This document shows positions 16,113 through 24,745 of a stretch of 64,000 bases of DNA, piece by piece; positions within the stretch are counted from its first letter, which is position 1; every line of letters starts with the position of its first letter. A model generated the notes under the pieces. The model was not told where the DNA came from. It saw only the letters and a program-made list of their open reading frames with translations, and did not search any database. Source of the stretch: Bacteroidota bacterium (lineage in GTDB: Bacteria; Bacteroidota; Bacteroidia; Flavobacteriales; Flavobacteriaceae); the NCBI GenBank assembly GCA_947447375.1, contig CANFJB010000001.1, forward strand, positions 237,241 to 301,240. Reading direction: 5' to 3'. The translations under genes and the position numbers were made by a program.

Positions 16113-18410
16113 ATGGCAGCGAATAAAAATAACAACCCTGTTAAAGACATCAATTACTACAAAAAGAAATTTTGGAAAGTCTTTTTTTATAGTCTGATTG
16201 GAATAAGTGTATTTTTCCTTTTTGCCTCTTGGGGACTTTTTGGATCAATGCCTTCATTTGAAGATTTAGAAAACCCAGATTCAAATTTGGCTACAGAAGT
16301 AATCTCTTCTGATGGGGTTACCATCGGTAAATTTTACAATGAAAATAGAACTTCAATAAAATACCAAGACTTACCAAAACACCTCGTTAATGCATTGGTA
16401 GCAACCGAAGACGAGCGTTTTTACGAACATTCAGGAGTTGACGGAAGAGGAACTTTACGTGCCATTGCAAGTTTTGGAACTTCAGGAGGAGCGAGTACTT
16501 TAACCCAACAATTAGCAAAACAATTGTTTCACGGTGAAGGATCAAAATTTTTACCTTTTAGAATAATTCAAAAAGCAAAAGAGTGGATAATCGCCATCCG
16601 ATTAGAACGCCAATACACAAAAAATGAAATCATAGCGATGTATTTCAACAAAGCCGATTTTATAAATACAGCAGTAGGAATTCGCTCTGCGGCAAAAGTA
16701 TATTTCGGAAAAGAACCTCGTGATTTAACCGTTAGCGAAGGCGCAATGTTGGTTGGAATGCTAAAAAACCCATCTCTTTTCAACCCAATAAAAAGATTAG
16801 AAAAAGTACAAAATCGTAGAAATGTTGTTTTAGGACAAATGGTGAAAAATCATTTTTTATCTGAAGAAGCAAAAACAGCATTAGAAAAACAACCTATTGT
16901 TTTAGACTTTCACCCAGAAAGCCATAAAGATGGAATTGCAACCTATTTCCGCGAATATCTTAGAGAATTCATGAAAAATTGGTTGAAAGAAAATAAAAAA
17001 CCTGACGGGTCTGAATACGATATTTACAGAGACGGACTAAAAATTTATACCACCATCGATTCAAGAATTCAAGCTTATGCTGAAGAAGCGGTGACTGAGC
17101 ATTTAACCAATTTACAGCAGGAATTTTTTGACCAATCTAAAAACAATAAAAACGCCCCTTTTGTAAATATTTCTAAAGACGAAACCGATAAAATCATGAT
17201 GCAAGCCATGAAATCTTCTGATCGTTGGAGAGAATTAAAATTACAAGATAAAAGCGATGAAGAGATCATTAAATCTTTTAGCTTGAAAACTAAAATGACC
17301 GTTTTCACTTGGAAAGGAGAACGCGATACCATAATGACGCCATCAGATTCTATTCGTTATTACAAACATTTCCTTCAAACGGGATTGATGTCGATGGAGC
17401 CACAAACCGGACATGTAAAAGCGTGGGTTGGTGGAATAAACTATAAATATTTCCAATACGATCACGTAGGTCAAGGCGCGCGACAAGTGGGTTCAACCTT
17501 CAAGCCGTTCGTTTATGCAACCGCAATCGAGCAATTGAATATGTCTCCTTGCGATTCCATTATCGATTCGCCATTTACAATTCCTGTTGGTCGTCACCAC
17601 GTTACAGAAACTTGGACGCCTGCCAATTCCGACAATAAATACCGCGGAATGGTAACCTTAAAAAAAGCATTGGCCAATTCCATCAACACCGTTTCGGCTA
17701 AATTAATGGACAAAGTTGGTCCAGAAGCTGTGGTTGAATTAGCACATAAACTGGGTATAAAATCAGAAATTCCTGTACAACCATCAATTGCTTTAGGCGC
17801 CGTAGATATTACCGTTCAAGACATGGTTGCCGCCTACAGCACTTTTGCCAATCAAGGGGTTTACATCAAACCGCAGTTCATCACAAGAATTGAGGATAAA
17901 AATGGAGTAGTACTTTACGAACCAATTCCTGAATCGCACGATGTATTGAATAAAGATGTGGCTTTTGCAGTAATAAAATTGTTGGAAGGAGTAACCGAAG
18001 AAGGCTCTGGTTCTCGATTGAGAACCCAAGGCGGAGGAAACGGCTACAACAGAGTTACCGGGTATCCGTATGTATTTACGAACCCAATTGCCGGGAAAAC
18101 TGGAACCACACAAAATCAATCCGACGGTTGGTTTATGGGAATGGTGCCCAATTTAGTAACCGGAGTTTGGGTAGGTTGTGAAGACCGTTCCGCCCGTTTT
18201 AAAAGCATTACTTACGGACAAGGAGCCGTGGCAGCATTGCCAATTTGGGGCTTAATGATGAAAAAATGTTACGCCGACGAAACCCTAACCCTTTCAAAAG
18301 AAGACTTTGAAAGACCAGATAATTTAAACATAAAAGTCGATTGTTGGTCGCCACCAGTCAAGAAAGATTCTACAGAAACTGAACAAAATACAGACGAATT
18401 TAGTCTATAG
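16113..18410 (+). CDS. Bifunctional penicillin-binding protein 1A (transglycosylase/transpeptidase)
   Basis: 765 residues. One transmembrane helix (about 24-43) anchors it in the inner membrane. The glycosyltransferase-51 domain follows (EDERFYEHSGVD with the catalytic Glu, GGASTLTQQLAKQLF). The transpeptidase domain has the three class A motifs: STFK with nucleophile Ser about 461, SIN in LANSINTVSAKL, and KTG (GKTGTTQNQSDGW, about 661). It polymerises and crosslinks peptidoglycan. It lies 4 bases after gldH. The C-terminal tail is short and acidic. Immediately downstream is a dispersed repeat rather than a simple terminator. Confidence 0.95.
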   Translation: MAANKNNNPVKDINYYKKKFWKVFFYSLIGISVFFLFASWGLFGSMPSFEDLENPDSNLATEVISSDGVTIGKFYNENRTSIKYQDLPKHLVNALVATEDERFYEHSGVDGRGTLRAIASFGTSGGASTLTQQLAKQLFHGEGSKFLPFRIIQKAKEWIIAIRLERQYTKNEIIAMYFNKADFINTAVGIRSAAKVYFGKEPRDLTVSEGAMLVGMLKNPSLFNPIKRLEKVQNRRNVVLGQMVKNHFLSEEAKTALEKQPIVLDFHPESHKDGIATYFREYLREFMKNWLKENKKPDGSEYDIYRDGLKIYTTIDSRIQAYAEEAVTEHLTNLQQEFFDQSKNNKNAPFVNISKDETDKIMMQAMKSSDRWRELKLQDKSDEEIIKSFSLKTKMTVFTWKGERDTIMTPSDSIRYYKHFLQTGLMSMEPQTGHVKAWVGGINYKYFQYDHVGQGARQVGSTFKPFVYATAIEQLNMSPCDSIIDSPFTIPVGRHHVTETWTPANSDNKYRGMVTLKKALANSINTVSAKLMDKVGPEAVVELAHKLGIKSEIPVQPSIALGAVDITVQDMVAAYSTFANQGVYIKPQFITRIEDKNGVVLYEPIPESHDVLNKDVAFAVIKLLEGVTEEGSGSRLRTQGGGNGYNRVTGYPYVFTNPIAGKTGTTQNQSDGWFMGMVPNLVTGVWVGCEDRSARFKSITYGQGAVAALPIWGLMMKKCYADETLTLSKEDFERPDNLNIKVDCWSPPVKKDSTETEQNTDEFSL

Positions 18411-18415
18411 TTTTT

Positions 18416-18511
18416 TGGAGCTGTTTCCGGCTGTACGTTGCAATCCACGAGATTGCTTCGTGCCTCGCAATCACGTGGGATTTCCACTGCCATCCGGGCT
18501 AGGGATTTATA
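18416..18511 (-). repeat. Dispersed intergenic repeat, family 1, inverted copy
   Basis: GC-richer than its surroundings. Read on the minus strand it starts TCCCTAGCCCGGATGGCAGT and ends with GGAAACAGCTCC, the same outline as the element at 44087-44146 (TAGCCCCGACAGTAGCGGCA ... GCGGGAGGA), which is in the opposite orientation. It holds internal inverted segments (ATTGCTTCG / CTCGCAATCACGTG). It follows PBP1A and may act as a 3' end structure. No coding sequence is supported here. Confidence 0.65.
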
Positions 18512-18534
18512 GTAAATAAATTATAGAGAAACAC

Positions 18535-19176
18535 ATGAAGGTAATTATATTTATTTTAGGAATTTTTCTTTTGGTTTCTTGTGTAAATTCAGATAAAATA
18601 CTTTATCATGAATATTATGAAACAGCTAGTGATTATGATATAACCAGATGGAATATAAATGATACTGTAAAAAATAAATGTTATATTAAAGAAACTGTTG
18701 ATGAAAAAGGCAGAGTAAAACAATTAGATTTTTTATTAAATGGTAAATATGTAAGTGGTTTATGTTATTTAGCTAATAAAGTCACTTATGAATATATTGG
18801 GAATAAAATCATAGAAAGGCTTTTTATAAATAATGAACCAATGTTAGGAAATGATTGTGAAGTTAGTTATAAAAGTATATATCATTTAGATAGTGAAAAA
18901 TACATCACAAAGATTGAAAGATACTCTGCTTATGACTCAATCAATCTGAGTAGATCAGAATTAATAAAATGGAAAAAGTGGGTACCTGAGTATTCTGTAG
19001 AAGGATTAAATTCTGAACAATTATCAATAAATTATTATTTATATTCTTATGCAAAAATGAATGGGTTATATCCAGTTTCAATAAATTATAAAATATCTAC
19101 GGAAAAGAATTTTGGAGATCAGCCTGAAAAAAAATCGATAGAAATTGGAATCTCTAAATACAAAAAAGGAAATTAA
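18535..19176 (+). CDS. Hypothetical lipoprotein
   Basis: 213 residues. MKVIIFILGIFLLVSCVNSDK gives a signal peptide and lipobox (LVSC), so the protein is anchored in the cell envelope. The rest is hydrophilic, rich in Tyr, Lys, Ile and Asn, with no motif I recognise. The section DEKGRVKQLDFLLNGKYVSG resembles the short beta-strand repeats of MORN/antitoxin-like envelope proteins, but too weakly to name. Base composition is more AT-rich than the neighbouring conserved genes, consistent with an accessory gene. It sits alone between a dispersed repeat and a strong terminator. Confidence 0.65.
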   Translation: MKVIIFILGIFLLVSCVNSDKILYHEYYETASDYDITRWNINDTVKNKCYIKETVDEKGRVKQLDFLLNGKYVSGLCYLANKVTYEYIGNKIIERLFINNEPMLGNDCEVSYKSIYHLDSEKYITKIERYSAYDSINLSRSELIKWKKWVPEYSVEGLNSEQLSINYYLYSYAKMNGLYPVSINYKISTEKNFGDQPEKKSIEIGISKYKKGN

Positions 19177-19207
19177 TTAAATACAAACCTTTTTTTGTAT
19201 TTAATCT

Positions 19208-19252
19208 ATAAGTAGCCTCAAAATCATAATTTGTGATTTTGAGGCTACTTAT
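19208..19252. terminator. Strong hairpin terminator between lipoprotein and CoA-transferase genes
   Basis: Perfect 19-bp stem with a 7-base loop: left arm includes AGTAGCCTCAAAATCA, right arm its exact complement. Nearly symmetrical and AT-flanked, so it could serve either strand. A separate T-rich stretch lies at 19188-19197. Confidence 0.85.
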
Positions 19253-19289
19253 TTTATAGAAAATTAGGAAAAATTGATTAATAATTCGT

Positions 19290-19297
19290 TATTTTTG
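19290..19297 (+). promoter_or_regulatory. -7 promoter element for the CoA-transferase operon
   Basis: TATTTTTG matches TAnnTTTG and lies 29 bases before the ATG at 19327. Confidence 0.5.
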
Positions 19298-19326
19298 AAG
19301 TAAGAAAAACTAAGAATAAACGAACA

Positions 19327-20025
19327 ATGATTAATAAAAAAGTACCTACCGTTCAAGAAGCCCTAAATGGTGTTGAAAACGGAATGACTATACTACTTGG
19401 TGGTTTCGGATTGTGTGGAATTCCCGAAAATTCCATCGCCGAATTAGTAAAAAAAGGGAATCACAACCTAACGTGTATTTCAAACAATGCCGGTGTGGAT
19501 GATTTTGGACTCGGTTTACTATTACAGAAAAAGCAAATCAAAAAAATGATCTCTTCTTATGTTGGTGAAAACGCTGAATTTGAACGTCAAATGTTGTCTG
19601 GCGAATTGGAAGTAGAATTAATTCCACAAGGAACACTTGCCGAAAGATGTCGCGCTGCTCAAGCTGGAATTCCGGCGTTTTTTACTCCCGCAGGTTTTGG
19701 AACTGAAGTCGCTGTTGGAAAAGAAACACGAGAATTCAATGGCAAAATGCACGTAATGGAACATGCCTTCAAAGCCGATTTTGCAATTGTAAAAGCTTGG
19801 AAAGGCGACACCGCAGGAAACTTAATTTTTAAAGGAACCGCCAGAAATTTCAACCCTTGTATGGCAGGAGCAGCGAAAATTACAGTAGCTGAAGTTGAAG
19901 AATTGGTAGAAGCGGGATCGCTAGATCCCAACCAAATTCATATTCCAGGGATATTCGTACAACGCATTTTCCAAGGTGAAAAATATGAAAAGAGAATTGA
20001 ACAACGCACCGTGAGACAAAAGTAA
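19327..20025 (+). CDS. scoA: 3-oxoacid CoA-transferase subunit A
   Basis: 232 residues, usual length of the alpha subunit. Family I CoA-transferase motifs: [16 protein letters not shown] near the N-terminus, [13 protein letters not shown], and [32 protein letters not shown]. With subunit B it moves CoA from succinyl-CoA to acetoacetate or a similar 3-oxoacid, feeding ketone-body or amino-acid breakdown to acetyl-CoA in the cytoplasm. The exact acid cannot be decided from sequence; SCOT is favoured over butyrate-type enzymes by similarity of the motifs. The partner gene starts 86 bases downstream. The spacer between them contains ATTTGAAAATTTGAAG-type simple repeats. Confidence 0.9.
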   Translation: MINKKVPTVQEALNGVENGMTILLGGFGLCGIPENSIAELVKKGNHNLTCISNNAGVDDFGLGLLLQKKQIKKMISSYVGENAEFERQMLSGELEVELIPQGTLAERCRAAQAGIPAFFTPAGFGTEVAVGKETREFNGKMHVMEHAFKADFAIVKAWKGDTAGNLIFKGTARNFNPCMAGAAKITVAEVEELVEAGSLDPNQIHIPGIFVQRIFQGEKYEKRIEQRTVRQK

Positions 20026-20111
20026 TTTGAAAATTATCTAATTTGAAAATTTGAAGAGGAGAAACGATAAGGACAATCTAATTGTGAAATTAGGATTCAA
20101 AAATTAAAACT

Positions 20112-20768
20112 ATGGCTTTAGATAAAAATGATATCGCAAAACGTATTGCAAAAGAAGTTAAAAACAACTATTTCGTGAACCTTGGAATTGGAATTCCAAC
20201 CCTTGTAGCCAACTACGTTAGAAAAGACATTTCAGTGGAATTTCAAAGTGAGAATGGCGTTTTAGGAATGGGACCCTTTCCATTTGAAGGCGAAGAAGAT
20301 GCCGATGTAATTAATGCAGGAAAGCAAACGATTACCACATTAGCTGGAGCGAGTTTTTTTGACTCTGGAATGAGTTTTGGAATGATTCGTGGGCAACATG
20401 TCGATTTAACGATTTTGGGTGCGATGGAAGTTTCTGAAAATGGTGATATTGCCAATTGGAAGATTCCTGGAAAAATGGTTAAAGGAATGGGTGGCGCAAT
20501 GGATTTAGTGGCTTCTGCCGATAATATTATTGTGGCAATGATGCACGTTAACAAAGCCGGAGAAAGTAAAATTCTTAAAAAATGTACGTTGCCATTAACA
20601 GGAGTTGGATGCGTTAAAAAAGTAGTAACTGAATTAGCGGTTTTAGAAATTACCCCAAAAGGATTTAAACTTTTGGAAAGAGCGCCAGGCGTTTCTGTAG
20701 AACACATAATTGCTGCCACCGAAGCCAACTTAATTATAGAAGGTGAAATTCCCGAAATGGTTATATAA
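20112..20768 (+). CDS. scoB: 3-oxoacid CoA-transferase subunit B
   Basis: 218 residues. Has VNLGIGIPTLVANY, then FQSENGVLGMGP where the Glu of SENG is the catalytic residue that forms the enzyme-CoA thioester, and GGAMDLVASADNIIVAM and CTLPLTGVGCVKKVVTELAVLE toward the end. It completes the heterodimeric transferase with the preceding subunit. The two are read as one transcription unit. Downstream comes a 68-base repeat, after which the gene order becomes accessory in nature. Confidence 0.92.
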   Translation: MALDKNDIAKRIAKEVKNNYFVNLGIGIPTLVANYVRKDISVEFQSENGVLGMGPFPFEGEEDADVINAGKQTITTLAGASFFDSGMSFGMIRGQHVDLTILGAMEVSENGDIANWKIPGKMVKGMGGAMDLVASADNIIVAMMHVNKAGESKILKKCTLPLTGVGCVKKVVTELAVLEITPKGFKLLERAPGVSVEHIIAATEANLIIEGEIPEMVI

Positions 20769-20780
20769 TAGTTTACGGTT

Positions 20781-20848
20781 ACATCTGACCCGTTTTGAAA
20801 ACCTGGTAAGTGTTTCTTGTTCACGAGCGAGACCCTCGTGCTAGCGGG
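20781..20848 (+). repeat. Intergenic repeat, family 2, copy A
   Basis: 68 bases, direct repeat of 21784-21851; about 60 of 68 positions agree by eye with no gaps. Shared blocks include CTGACCCGTTTTGAA and GTTCACGAGCGAGAC, ending CTAGCGGG. The CACGAG/CTCGTG arms form a small hairpin. Confidence 0.85.
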
Positions 20849-20891
20849 TGGAAAACACTTTTATTAGGCAAAAAATTGAAAATTAACCTTT

Positions 20892-21716
20892 TTAATCACA
20901 ACCAATTCCAAATAAATCTAGGCCTTCTGCCCAAAGAGTTTCTATTTCTCCGTTTTTCTTTAATAGGAAAATAGCTCTTGTTGGATATAGACATTTTGAT
21001 TTTTGCGGATTTTTACCCCAAACAAAATCATCGTTGTAAGTGAAATAAATTGAATCTAAATTGGCAAAAACTCTAGTTTTTATTTTGTCCGTATATTCGT
21101 AATTTTTTGATTTGTTATAATTTTCGATTAAGGTTTCAATAGCATTATAATTTTTTTTATACTCTAATTTGAATAATTTATTGGAACACAGTAATGGATT
21201 TCCGTTTTTAATCGTGTCGAAATTTTTAATAGTCAAGCCAATTATATTCGTTTTGCATTCGTCAAGACCTAAAACAACATCATTTATTTTCATTTCTGAA
21301 TACCCTTTTGTTCCATAAATGAAATATTTTGCATCAACTTTTTTTCTAATTTCTTTAGTTAAAATAATATTGCTTATTAATTTATATTCTTTCAAGGTAT
21401 CAACAAAACTGATATTTTTGGATTCTTTTGAATTATTATAAAAATCATTTGATATTGAATTTTTCAAATCTATTTTTTCAAATAATTCATCAAATTTGGT
21501 TGGTTTTTCTGTTTCGTTTAAGTTGATAACTATTGCGGTTGTTTTATCCGATAAATCGTAAACTGACATAAAAGTATTTTCGGAAAAATGGAGTTTCAGT
21601 GTTGCATTATCTTGATTTTTTTCAACATTTGTAGTTTTATTACTTTCTTTTTTACAAGAACTCATCGATAAAATAATAGCAATAAGATAAAATACTTTTT
21701 TCATTTTTGATTTCAA
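20892..21716 (-). CDS. Hypothetical lipoprotein between direct repeats
   Basis: 274 residues (270 if the second Met at 21704 is used). The N-terminus KKVFYLIAIILSMSSCKK is a signal peptide with a probable lipobox Cys. A Lys/Asn-rich linker is followed by a domain with mixed strands and no motif I recognise; the ending CLYPTRAIFLLKKNGEIETLWAEG suggests a compact C-terminal subdomain. It lies alone on the minus strand between two copies of a 68-base direct repeat, inside a section that separates conserved genes, so recent gain is plausible. The function is unknown. Confidence 0.65.
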   Translation of the reverse strand: MKSKMKKVFYLIAIILSMSSCKKESNKTTNVEKNQDNATLKLHFSENTFMSVYDLSDKTTAIVINLNETEKPTKFDELFEKIDLKNSISNDFYNNSKESKNISFVDTLKEYKLISNIILTKEIRKKVDAKYFIYGTKGYSEMKINDVVLGLDECKTNIIGLTIKNFDTIKNGNPLLCSNKLFKLEYKKNYNAIETLIENYNKSKNYEYTDKIKTRVFANLDSIYFTYNDDFVWGKNPQKSKCLYPTRAIFLLKKNGEIETLWAEGLDLFGIGCD

Positions 21717-21783
21717 TTAAAAGGCATTTTTAAATTTTAGTTTATAGTTGACTCTATGCGTTGGATTCTATTCTTTTCTCTCT

Positions 21784-21851
21784 ACACCTGACCCGTTTTG
21801 AACACCTGTCAGGTGTTTCGTGTTCACGAGCGAGACGCTCGCGCTAGCGGG
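21784..21851 (+). repeat. Intergenic repeat, family 2, copy B
   Basis: Direct repeat of copy A at 20781-20848. Contains the near-palindrome AACACCTGTCAGGTGTT and the hairpin CGAGCG-AGA-CGCTCG. The differences from copy A change the hairpin but keep pairing possible. A short related palindrome, ACCTGTCAGGT, also occurs at 44029-44039. Confidence 0.85.
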
Positions 21852-21862
21852 GGGGTCTCTTA

Positions 21863-22843
21863 TTATTGGTCTGCCGGAATGTTTTTTTCCTTGCAATATT
21901 TTTCCACTTCTGTGTCGTTTGCAAAATAGTCGTCACAAAATTCGTCAAGTTCTTTTTCTGCTCCAGAAACATACTTTTCGTCTGCAGTCATTAACTTTTC
22001 GGTGTGAACAATAAATGATTTAAATTTATCATTCATCTTACAAAGTTTGTCAATTGTCTTAAAATCCAAATTGCGAAACTTAGGTTGAAAGAGAACTTTG
22101 CTTTGATATGGATTTGAATTTAATTCAATAACCCCAATGCCAAATGCCTGATTTAATCTTTCAATTTCTTCTATTAAACTGTCGCTGAATTCAAACGCAA
22201 CTAAATAACCGAAATTTGCCCAACTTGAATTTGAAACTGCTTGAAAGTAGGCTTTTTTTAGTTCACTATCACTATTAATTTCCTTTTTAATCTCATATGA
22301 ACTAATTTTAAAAGTGTCAACTTGATTAATTGCTTTTAGAAAATTTTGACTTTCTTTCGTTTGTAATTTTAAAAACTGAATGCCAACCATATCGGGATGC
22401 GTCCAAATTTGATTGTTATCAATTCCTGTTTTAGATTCTTCGTGGAAAATAGTTTTTGAAAAGATTCTTGTATTTTTAAGATAGCTGCTTAGTAGTTTAT
22501 GCAAATCTCTTTCGTTGTAGCTGGCAACTTTATCAGCTTTTTTAGAAGCCACTGCAATCGTTTGAACTGTTGCGCCGCTTAAAATATCTAGCCCAATAGT
22601 TTCTTCATTTTTTGTTAAATAATAGCCGTAGCCCCCACCTTCTTGCTTTATTCTTTTTACACGTGTGTCACCTTTCCTGATATATTCTCCTAATGCAGCA
22701 GATATTGTCGCTGCAGGCGTCTTTGCTGTACCAAAGTCGAAATACTTTTTTTTGATAATGTTATTACAAACTTCTTGGTAATTAGTCAGTGCATCTAAGT
22801 CTTCAAGACTCCTTAATACAGCTTCCTTTATTGTTAATGTCAT
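21863..22843 (-). CDS. HARE-HTH plus PD-(D/E)XK-like protein (HrgA/COG2958 type), orphan restriction-like gene
   Basis: 326 residues. The first ~80 form a HARE-type winged helix (LTIKEAVLRSLEDL, TPAATISAALGEYIRKGD, GGGYGYYLT), a DNA-binding module often joined to restriction enzymes and methyltransferases. The C-terminal part has HPDMVG (Asp151) and, 33 residues later, YEIKKE (Glu184-x-Lys186), followed by AYFQAVSNSSWANFGYLVA. This is the arrangement of a PD-(D/E)XK nuclease and matches what I know of HrgA-like proteins. No methyltransferase or other restriction gene is adjacent. It starts 12 bases from family 2 copy B and is followed on its 5' side by another repeat. Role in defence is inference. 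Confidence 0.75.
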   Translation of the reverse strand: MTLTIKEAVLRSLEDLDALTNYQEVCNNIIKKKYFDFGTAKTPAATISAALGEYIRKGDTRVKRIKQEGGGYGYYLTKNEETIGLDILSGATVQTIAVASKKADKVASYNERDLHKLLSSYLKNTRIFSKTIFHEESKTGIDNNQIWTHPDMVGIQFLKLQTKESQNFLKAINQVDTFKISSYEIKKEINSDSELKKAYFQAVSNSSWANFGYLVAFEFSDSLIEEIERLNQAFGIGVIELNSNPYQSKVLFQPKFRNLDFKTIDKLCKMNDKFKSFIVHTEKLMTADEKYVSGAEKELDEFCDDYFANDTEVEKYCKEKNIPADQ

Positions 22844-22880
22844 TTCTCTTTGATTTTTATTACTAAAGTTTTTGCCTTAC

Positions 22881-22899
22881 CATTGGGCCATAACCAATG
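22881..22899. promoter_or_regulatory. Inverted repeat in the leader of the HARE-HTH gene
   Basis: CATTGG-GCCATAA-CCAATG lies between the -7 element (22932-22939) and the start codon (22843) of the minus-strand gene. Could be an operator or an RNA hairpin. Confidence 0.35.
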
Positions 22900-22931
22900 T
22901 AAAGTCACTACTTATAACTTATTATTTCTTC

Positions 22932-22939
22932 CAAATATA
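22932..22939 (-). promoter_or_regulatory. -7 promoter element for HARE-HTH gene
   Basis: Minus strand reads TATATTTG, a full TAnnTTTG match, 88 bases before the ATG. Confidence 0.45.
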
Positions 22940-22988
22940 CTATTTATTTAAATCCGAATCTTAAATCTAAAACCTAAAATCATAAATC

Positions 22989-23103
22989 TGCGCTCGCGTG
23001 AGGGAGTGCAGCGAAAAGCCCGCTGTAAAGTGGAACGCAGTGGAACTTTGCGAGGACTTGTAGCGGAAAGCCCGACCCGGAGTTTTTACGGAGGGGCACG
23101 CCC
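22989..23103. repeat. Dispersed GC-rich intergenic repeat, family 3
   Basis: The 386 bases between the HARE-HTH gene and asnS (22844-23229) hold the minus promoter and inverted repeat, this GC-rich element, and the asnS promoter, but no credible gene. The element contains GTGAGGGAGTGCAGCG, AGCGAAAAGCCCG, AGCGGAAAGCCCGACCCGG and GGAGGGGCACGCCC, the build of an interspersed repeat seen in flavobacterial genomes. A 75-residue frame through it has no protein-like features. Confidence 0.55.
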
Positions 23104-23178
23104 AAAAAAAGCCAACTCACAAAATAAAATATCGGATAAATCGTTTATTCTAGACGAGGAAAATTGGTCGAAATCCAT

Positions 23179-23186
23179 TATATTTG
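23179..23186 (+). promoter_or_regulatory. -7 promoter element for asnS
   Basis: TATATTTG followed by C, matching TAnnTTTG, 43 bases before the ATG at 23230. Confidence 0.6.
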
Positions 23187-23229
23187 CATCTAATTATGAT
23201 GGTTATTTTAATATTATTAGATTTTCAAG

Positions 23230-24663
23230 ATGAAACATACCAAGGTTAAAGATTTATTGAATAGTACCAAAACGTTGCATGAAGTGAATGCCAAAGGATG
23301 GGTGCGCACGTTTAGAAACAATCAGTTTATTGCATTAAATGACGGATCGACTATAAATAATATTCAGTGTGTAGTTGATTTTGAAAATACCCCAGAGGAA
23401 ACCTTGAAGCGCATTACGACTGGAGCGGCGGTTTCAGTTACGGGAACTTTAGTAGAAAGCCAAGGTGCGGGACAAAAATTTGAAATTCAAGTTACGAAAC
23501 TTGAAATCTTAGGCGATTCTGATGCGGAGAAATTCCCAATGCAACCTAAGAAACATTCCCTAGAATTTTTGCGTGAAAATGCCCATTTAAGAGTTCGTAC
23601 CAATGCTTTTGGAGCGATTATGAGAGTTCGTTCGGTATTGTCGTTTGCGGTTCATAATTATTTTCAAAACAACGGTTTTGTATATGTAAATACACCAATT
23701 ATTACAGGTTCGGATGCGGAAGGTGCAGGAGAAATGTTTAAAGTTACGGCTTTACCATTTGAAAATACCCCAAAAACAGACGACGGAAAAGTAAATTATA
23801 AAGAAGACTTTTTTGGTAAAGAAACCAACTTAACTGTTTCGGGCCAATTGGAAGCAGAAACTTACGCGATGGCTTTGGGTCAGGTTTATACTTTTGGACC
23901 TACATTTCGTGCTGAAAACTCGAATACTTCGCGTCACTTGGCCGAGTTTTGGATGATTGAGCCGGAAGTAGCATTCAATGATTTGAGTGACAACATGGAC
24001 TTAGCGGAAGATTTTATCCAGTATGTGATTAAATACACGATGGATAAATGCCATGACGATTTGAAATTTCTTGAAGGTCGTTTAATCGATGAAGAAAAGG
24101 TAAAACCGCAAGCGGAACGAAGTGAAATGACGTTATTAGAGAAATTGAATTTTGTTTTAGAAAACAATTTCAAGCGAGTTTCATATACTGAAGCGATAGA
24201 TATTTTAAGAAATAGCAAACCAAATAAGAATAAGAAATTCAATTATATTATTGAAGAATGGGGCGCTGATTTACAATCGGAGCACGAGCGTTATTTAGTT
24301 GAAAAACACTTTAAATGCCCTGTAATTCTTTACGATTACCCAGCCAATATTAAGGCATTTTACATGCGATTGAATGAGGATGGGAAAACCGTTCGCGCCA
24401 TGGATATTCTATTCCCAGGAATTGGTGAAATCGTTGGTGGATCACAAAGAGAAGAGCGCTACGATGTATTAATCGAAAAAATGAAAGTGCTAGGAATAGA
24501 CGAAGAAGAATTATGGTGGTACTTGGATACCCGCAGATTTGGAAGCGCGGTACACTCTGGATTTGGACTTGGTTTTGAAAGATTGGTGCTGTTTGTAACG
24601 GGTATGACTAATATTCGCGATGTAATTCCTTTCCCAAGAACTCCTGGAAGTGCGGAATTCTAA
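23230..24663 (+). CDS. asnS: Asparaginyl-tRNA synthetase
   Basis: 477 residues, normal length. N-terminal OB-fold anticodon-binding domain ([22 protein letters not shown]), then the class II catalytic core with motif 2 [25 protein letters not shown] and motif 3 [21 protein letters not shown]. The RAENS signature with the AsnRS-type insert ([15 protein letters not shown]) separates it from AspRS. It charges tRNA-Asn in the cytoplasm. It is preceded by its own -7 element and followed by an inverted-repeat spacer before rpoN. Confidence 0.96.
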   Translation: MKHTKVKDLLNSTKTLHEVNAKGWVRTFRNNQFIALNDGSTINNIQCVVDFENTPEETLKRITTGAAVSVTGTLVESQGAGQKFEIQVTKLEILGDSDAEKFPMQPKKHSLEFLRENAHLRVRTNAFGAIMRVRSVLSFAVHNYFQNNGFVYVNTPIITGSDAEGAGEMFKVTALPFENTPKTDDGKVNYKEDFFGKETNLTVSGQLEAETYAMALGQVYTFGPTFRAENSNTSRHLAEFWMIEPEVAFNDLSDNMDLAEDFIQYVIKYTMDKCHDDLKFLEGRLIDEEKVKPQAERSEMTLLEKLNFVLENNFKRVSYTEAIDILRNSKPNKNKKFNYIIEEWGADLQSEHERYLVEKHFKCPVILYDYPANIKAFYMRLNEDGKTVRAMDILFPGIGEIVGGSQREERYDVLIEKMKVLGIDEEELWWYLDTRRFGSAVHSGFGLGFERLVLFVTGMTNIRDVIPFPRTPGSAEF

Positions 24664-24676
24664 AAATTTGTTTGAA

Positions 24677-24724
24677 GTTTAAAGTTTAAAGTTGTTTAAA
24701 ATGCTGCAACCTTAAACTTTAAAC
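24677..24724. repeat. TTTAAAG-type inverted-repeat spacer between asnS and rpoN
   Basis: Left arm GTTTAAAGTTTAAAG (24677-24691), right arm CTTAAACTTTAAAC (24711-24724), 19-base loop. The same two arms occur at 32282-32332 between sucA and odhB, and a related run at 14266-14291. Confidence 0.75.
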
Positions 24725-24745
24725 ATTAAACTTTTAAACAATAAA

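Noticed and set aside
18269..18493. Minus-strand frame of 74 codons at the end of PBP1A
   Set aside because: It is the reverse of the PBP1A end plus the family 1 repeat.
23006..23233. Plus-strand frame of 75 codons before asnS
   Set aside because: Formed by the GC-rich family 3 repeat; no start context and no similarity to any family I know.
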